NCBI RefSeq assembly: GCF_900112335.1
Contig: NZ_FOLG01000024.1
Span: 1 to 37,640 of the forward strand
Direction: 5' to 3'
Origin: Tropicimonas isoalkanivorans
GTDB lineage: Bacteria; Pseudomonadota; Alphaproteobacteria; Rhodobacterales; Rhodobacteraceae
DNA length: 37,640 nt
The translations under genes and the position numbers were made by a program. How positions within the stretch are numbered: position 1 is the first letter of the stretch; each line of letters begins with the position of its first letter. The notes beneath the pieces were generated by a model. That model was given only the letters and a program-made list of their open reading frames with translations. It was not told the DNA's origin and did not search any database. This document shows positions 36,459 through 37,640 of this stretch, in pieces.

Positions 36459-37526
36459 ATGAAGCCTCAAGCGCCTGCCTTTCATGATGAATCTGATGCT
36501 CTCTACCTCGACGTTGAGGAGGTGGAACAGTCGTCTGAGGACGATCTTTGGTTCCTGCCCGGTCCCATGGAAGAGGAGCCAGATTATTTGCCGCCCGGAC
36601 CACGGGCCGAACCGTGTGAAACCGAGGTCCTCGACGATTGGCGGAAAGCTGAGGCGGGTCATGCCGCGCGTCTTGCCCGTGTGGCCGGTCGCGTCGGCGC
36701 GCTGGACGACCGGCTAAAGCGCGGCCCGGAAGGATGGCGGCACAGGCTTGCCCTGATCGAGGCTGCCGACCTCAGCTGGTTCGCGGGTGATCGCATTGGC
36801 CCGGATCGGCTGGCGCTCTGGATTTCCATGCGCCTGTCCGGCGCGCACGACGACACCGCAGCCCTTGCACGTGTCGGTTGGGCGGTACGTCGTCTGACAG
36901 GGGGGCCAGGCCCAGAGGTGGATCTGTCTGCCTTCCTCGACCGCCGCGATCCTGAGAACATGGCAGATGAAGCCGAGCCCTTCGCGGACCGCGCGGGCGG
37001 TTGGATCGACCTGATGGCACAAGTCGCCGATCTTCACCCGATAACCCGTGCTTGCATTGGATTTCACCTATGGAGCCTCGCGGGCCTTGGGCAGCAGGGT
37101 GACCGAATGGAGGCGGCAGTCACGGCCGCGCGGATCGCGGCCAGCGAGGAGAGAGGCGCAGTCTTTGCGCCTCTGGCCATGGGCGGGGCAGGGGGGCTGC
37201 GCGCCGGCGGCCCACCCGCTGACCGTCTGGCGCGCTGGCTTGACGGGATGGAGACCGCCTGCCTGACCGCAATGCGGCACCTTGAGGATATCGAGGCATG
37301 GTCAGCGCGGGCAGAAACCGAGATGACCATGCTCTCGGGTAAGACCCCGCACGCTTTGCGCGCCGTGTTGACCGAATGGCCCCTTTTATCCGCTCCGATG
37401 GCCGAGGCTCTGACCGGCGCCAGTCGCGCCGCCGTCCAGCGCAACCTTGCCTGGATGGAGGAAAAGGGTCTGGTCCGCGAGATGACCGGGCAGGGGCGAT
37501 ATCGGATGTGGCGAGTAACATCATGA
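36459..37526 (+). CDS. Putative DUF1612/HTH protein (RHE_PE00001-like)
   Basis: A 355-residue protein with an acidic N-terminus and a core 'GWRHRLALIEAADLSWFAGDRIGPDRLALWISMRLSGAHDD', then a C-terminal winged helix 'LRAVLTEWPLLSAPMAEALTGASRAAVQRNLAWMEEKGLVREMTGQGRYRMWRV'. The plan resembles the rhizobial RHE_PE00001 family (DUF1612 plus HTH), which is common on alphaproteobacterial plasmids and of unknown function. The family name is from memory and not certain. It is divergent from the serine recombinase and ends shortly before the IS5-type element. Confidence 0.65.
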   Translation: MKPQAPAFHDESDALYLDVEEVEQSSEDDLWFLPGPMEEEPDYLPPGPRAEPCETEVLDDWRKAEAGHAARLARVAGRVGALDDRLKRGPEGWRHRLALIEAADLSWFAGDRIGPDRLALWISMRLSGAHDDTAALARVGWAVRRLTGGPGPEVDLSAFLDRRDPENMADEAEPFADRAGGWIDLMAQVADLHPITRACIGFHLWSLAGLGQQGDRMEAAVTAARIAASEERGAVFAPLAMGGAGGLRAGGPPADRLARWLDGMETACLTAMRHLEDIEAWSARAETEMTMLSGKTPHALRAVLTEWPLLSAPMAEALTGASRAAVQRNLAWMEEKGLVREMTGQGRYRMWRVTS

Positions 37527-37559
37527 ATGACACATAAGCGGCAGGCCTAGGGTCAGGAC

Positions 37560-37640
37560 TCATAGCCAGTAAATGACGAGAGCGGCCAGGGCGATGGCTG
37601 ACAGGAAGACCTTCGGGCATCTGTCGTATCGGGTTGCCAC
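37560..37640 (-). CDS. IS5-family transposase, C-terminal fragment
   Basis: The last 26 codons on the minus strand read 'ATRYDRCPKVFLSAIALAALVIYWL' before TGA, the usual C-terminus of IS5-type (IS427-like) transposases. The rest is beyond the right edge of the window. The bases between the stop and ~37540 (including GAGTCCTGACCCTAGG on the minus strand) probably form the terminal inverted repeat of the element, but the other end is not available for comparison. Confidence 0.85.
   Translation of the reverse strand: MATRYDRCPKVFLSAIALAALVIYWL

Overview
The window looks like part of a high-GC plasmid from an alphaproteobacterium, most likely a Rhodobacterales (Roseobacter/Paracoccus-type) organism. 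The main reasons are a complete repABC replication and partition cassette with its antisense RNA gene and palindromic candidate partition sites, and a typical alphaproteobacterial plasmid block (DUF736, DUF3768, ArdC-like, a long ParB-like protein and a methylase-helicase giant). The two ends lie inside insertion sequences: an IS66-type transposase on the left and an IS5-type transposase on the right. No tRNA, rRNA, CRISPR array or conjugation machinery was seen. All functions are inferred from reading the sequence; no database search was run.

Layout. (1) 1-281: end of an IS66 element. (2) 372-3092, minus strand: a compact defence-like operon that I read as a retron. It holds a structured, very GC-rich leader with candidate msr-msd ends, a 55-residue hydrophobic small protein, an XRE-type regulator, a retron-type reverse transcriptase (NAxxH, YVDD and VTG motifs) and a TIR-domain effector. 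(3) 3202-5353: a rhomboid protease, an unknown gene behind a perfect palindrome, and a double DUF736 protein. (4) 5478-17169, minus strand: the plasmid accessory block, with a methyltransferase/helicase giant split by an in-frame amber codon, small antitoxin-like ORFs, a PrlF-YhaV toxin-antitoxin pair, a 660-residue ParB-like protein, DUF3768 and an ArdC-like antirestriction protein. Many of its genes share one form of ribosome-binding region. (5) 17522-18134: a small plus-strand gene with an internal duplication and a decayed minus-strand ORF.

(6) 18141-28827: a redox and metal module. A minus-strand operon runs PepSY, DUF2271 (with a candidate FMN-attachment TGAS motif), PepSY-flavodoxin-reductase fusion, ApbE FMN transferase, P1B-type metal ATPase and VIT-family transporter, mostly joined by ATGA overlaps. 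Upstream lies a second PepSY plus ferric-reductase-like pair, and divergent to that an OmpR/histidine-kinase pair. Four copies of a 17-bp box, in two facing pairs with the same geometry, sit in front of both PepSY genes. They are good candidates for the response regulator's binding sites and would tie the region into one regulon.

(7) 28984-34448, minus strand: repA-repB-ctRNA-repC, two palindromes at the end of repC, then a second long ParB-like gene whose last ~50 codons are displaced by a one-base frameshift. (8) 34615-37640: a VapBC-type toxin-antitoxin pair behind an inverted-repeat operator, a serine recombinase, a DUF1612/HTH-like protein, and the end of an IS5-family transposase.

The most unusual parts are the TIR-retron operon with its extra small protein and HTH gene, and the paired operator boxes of the flavin/ferric-reductase regulon.
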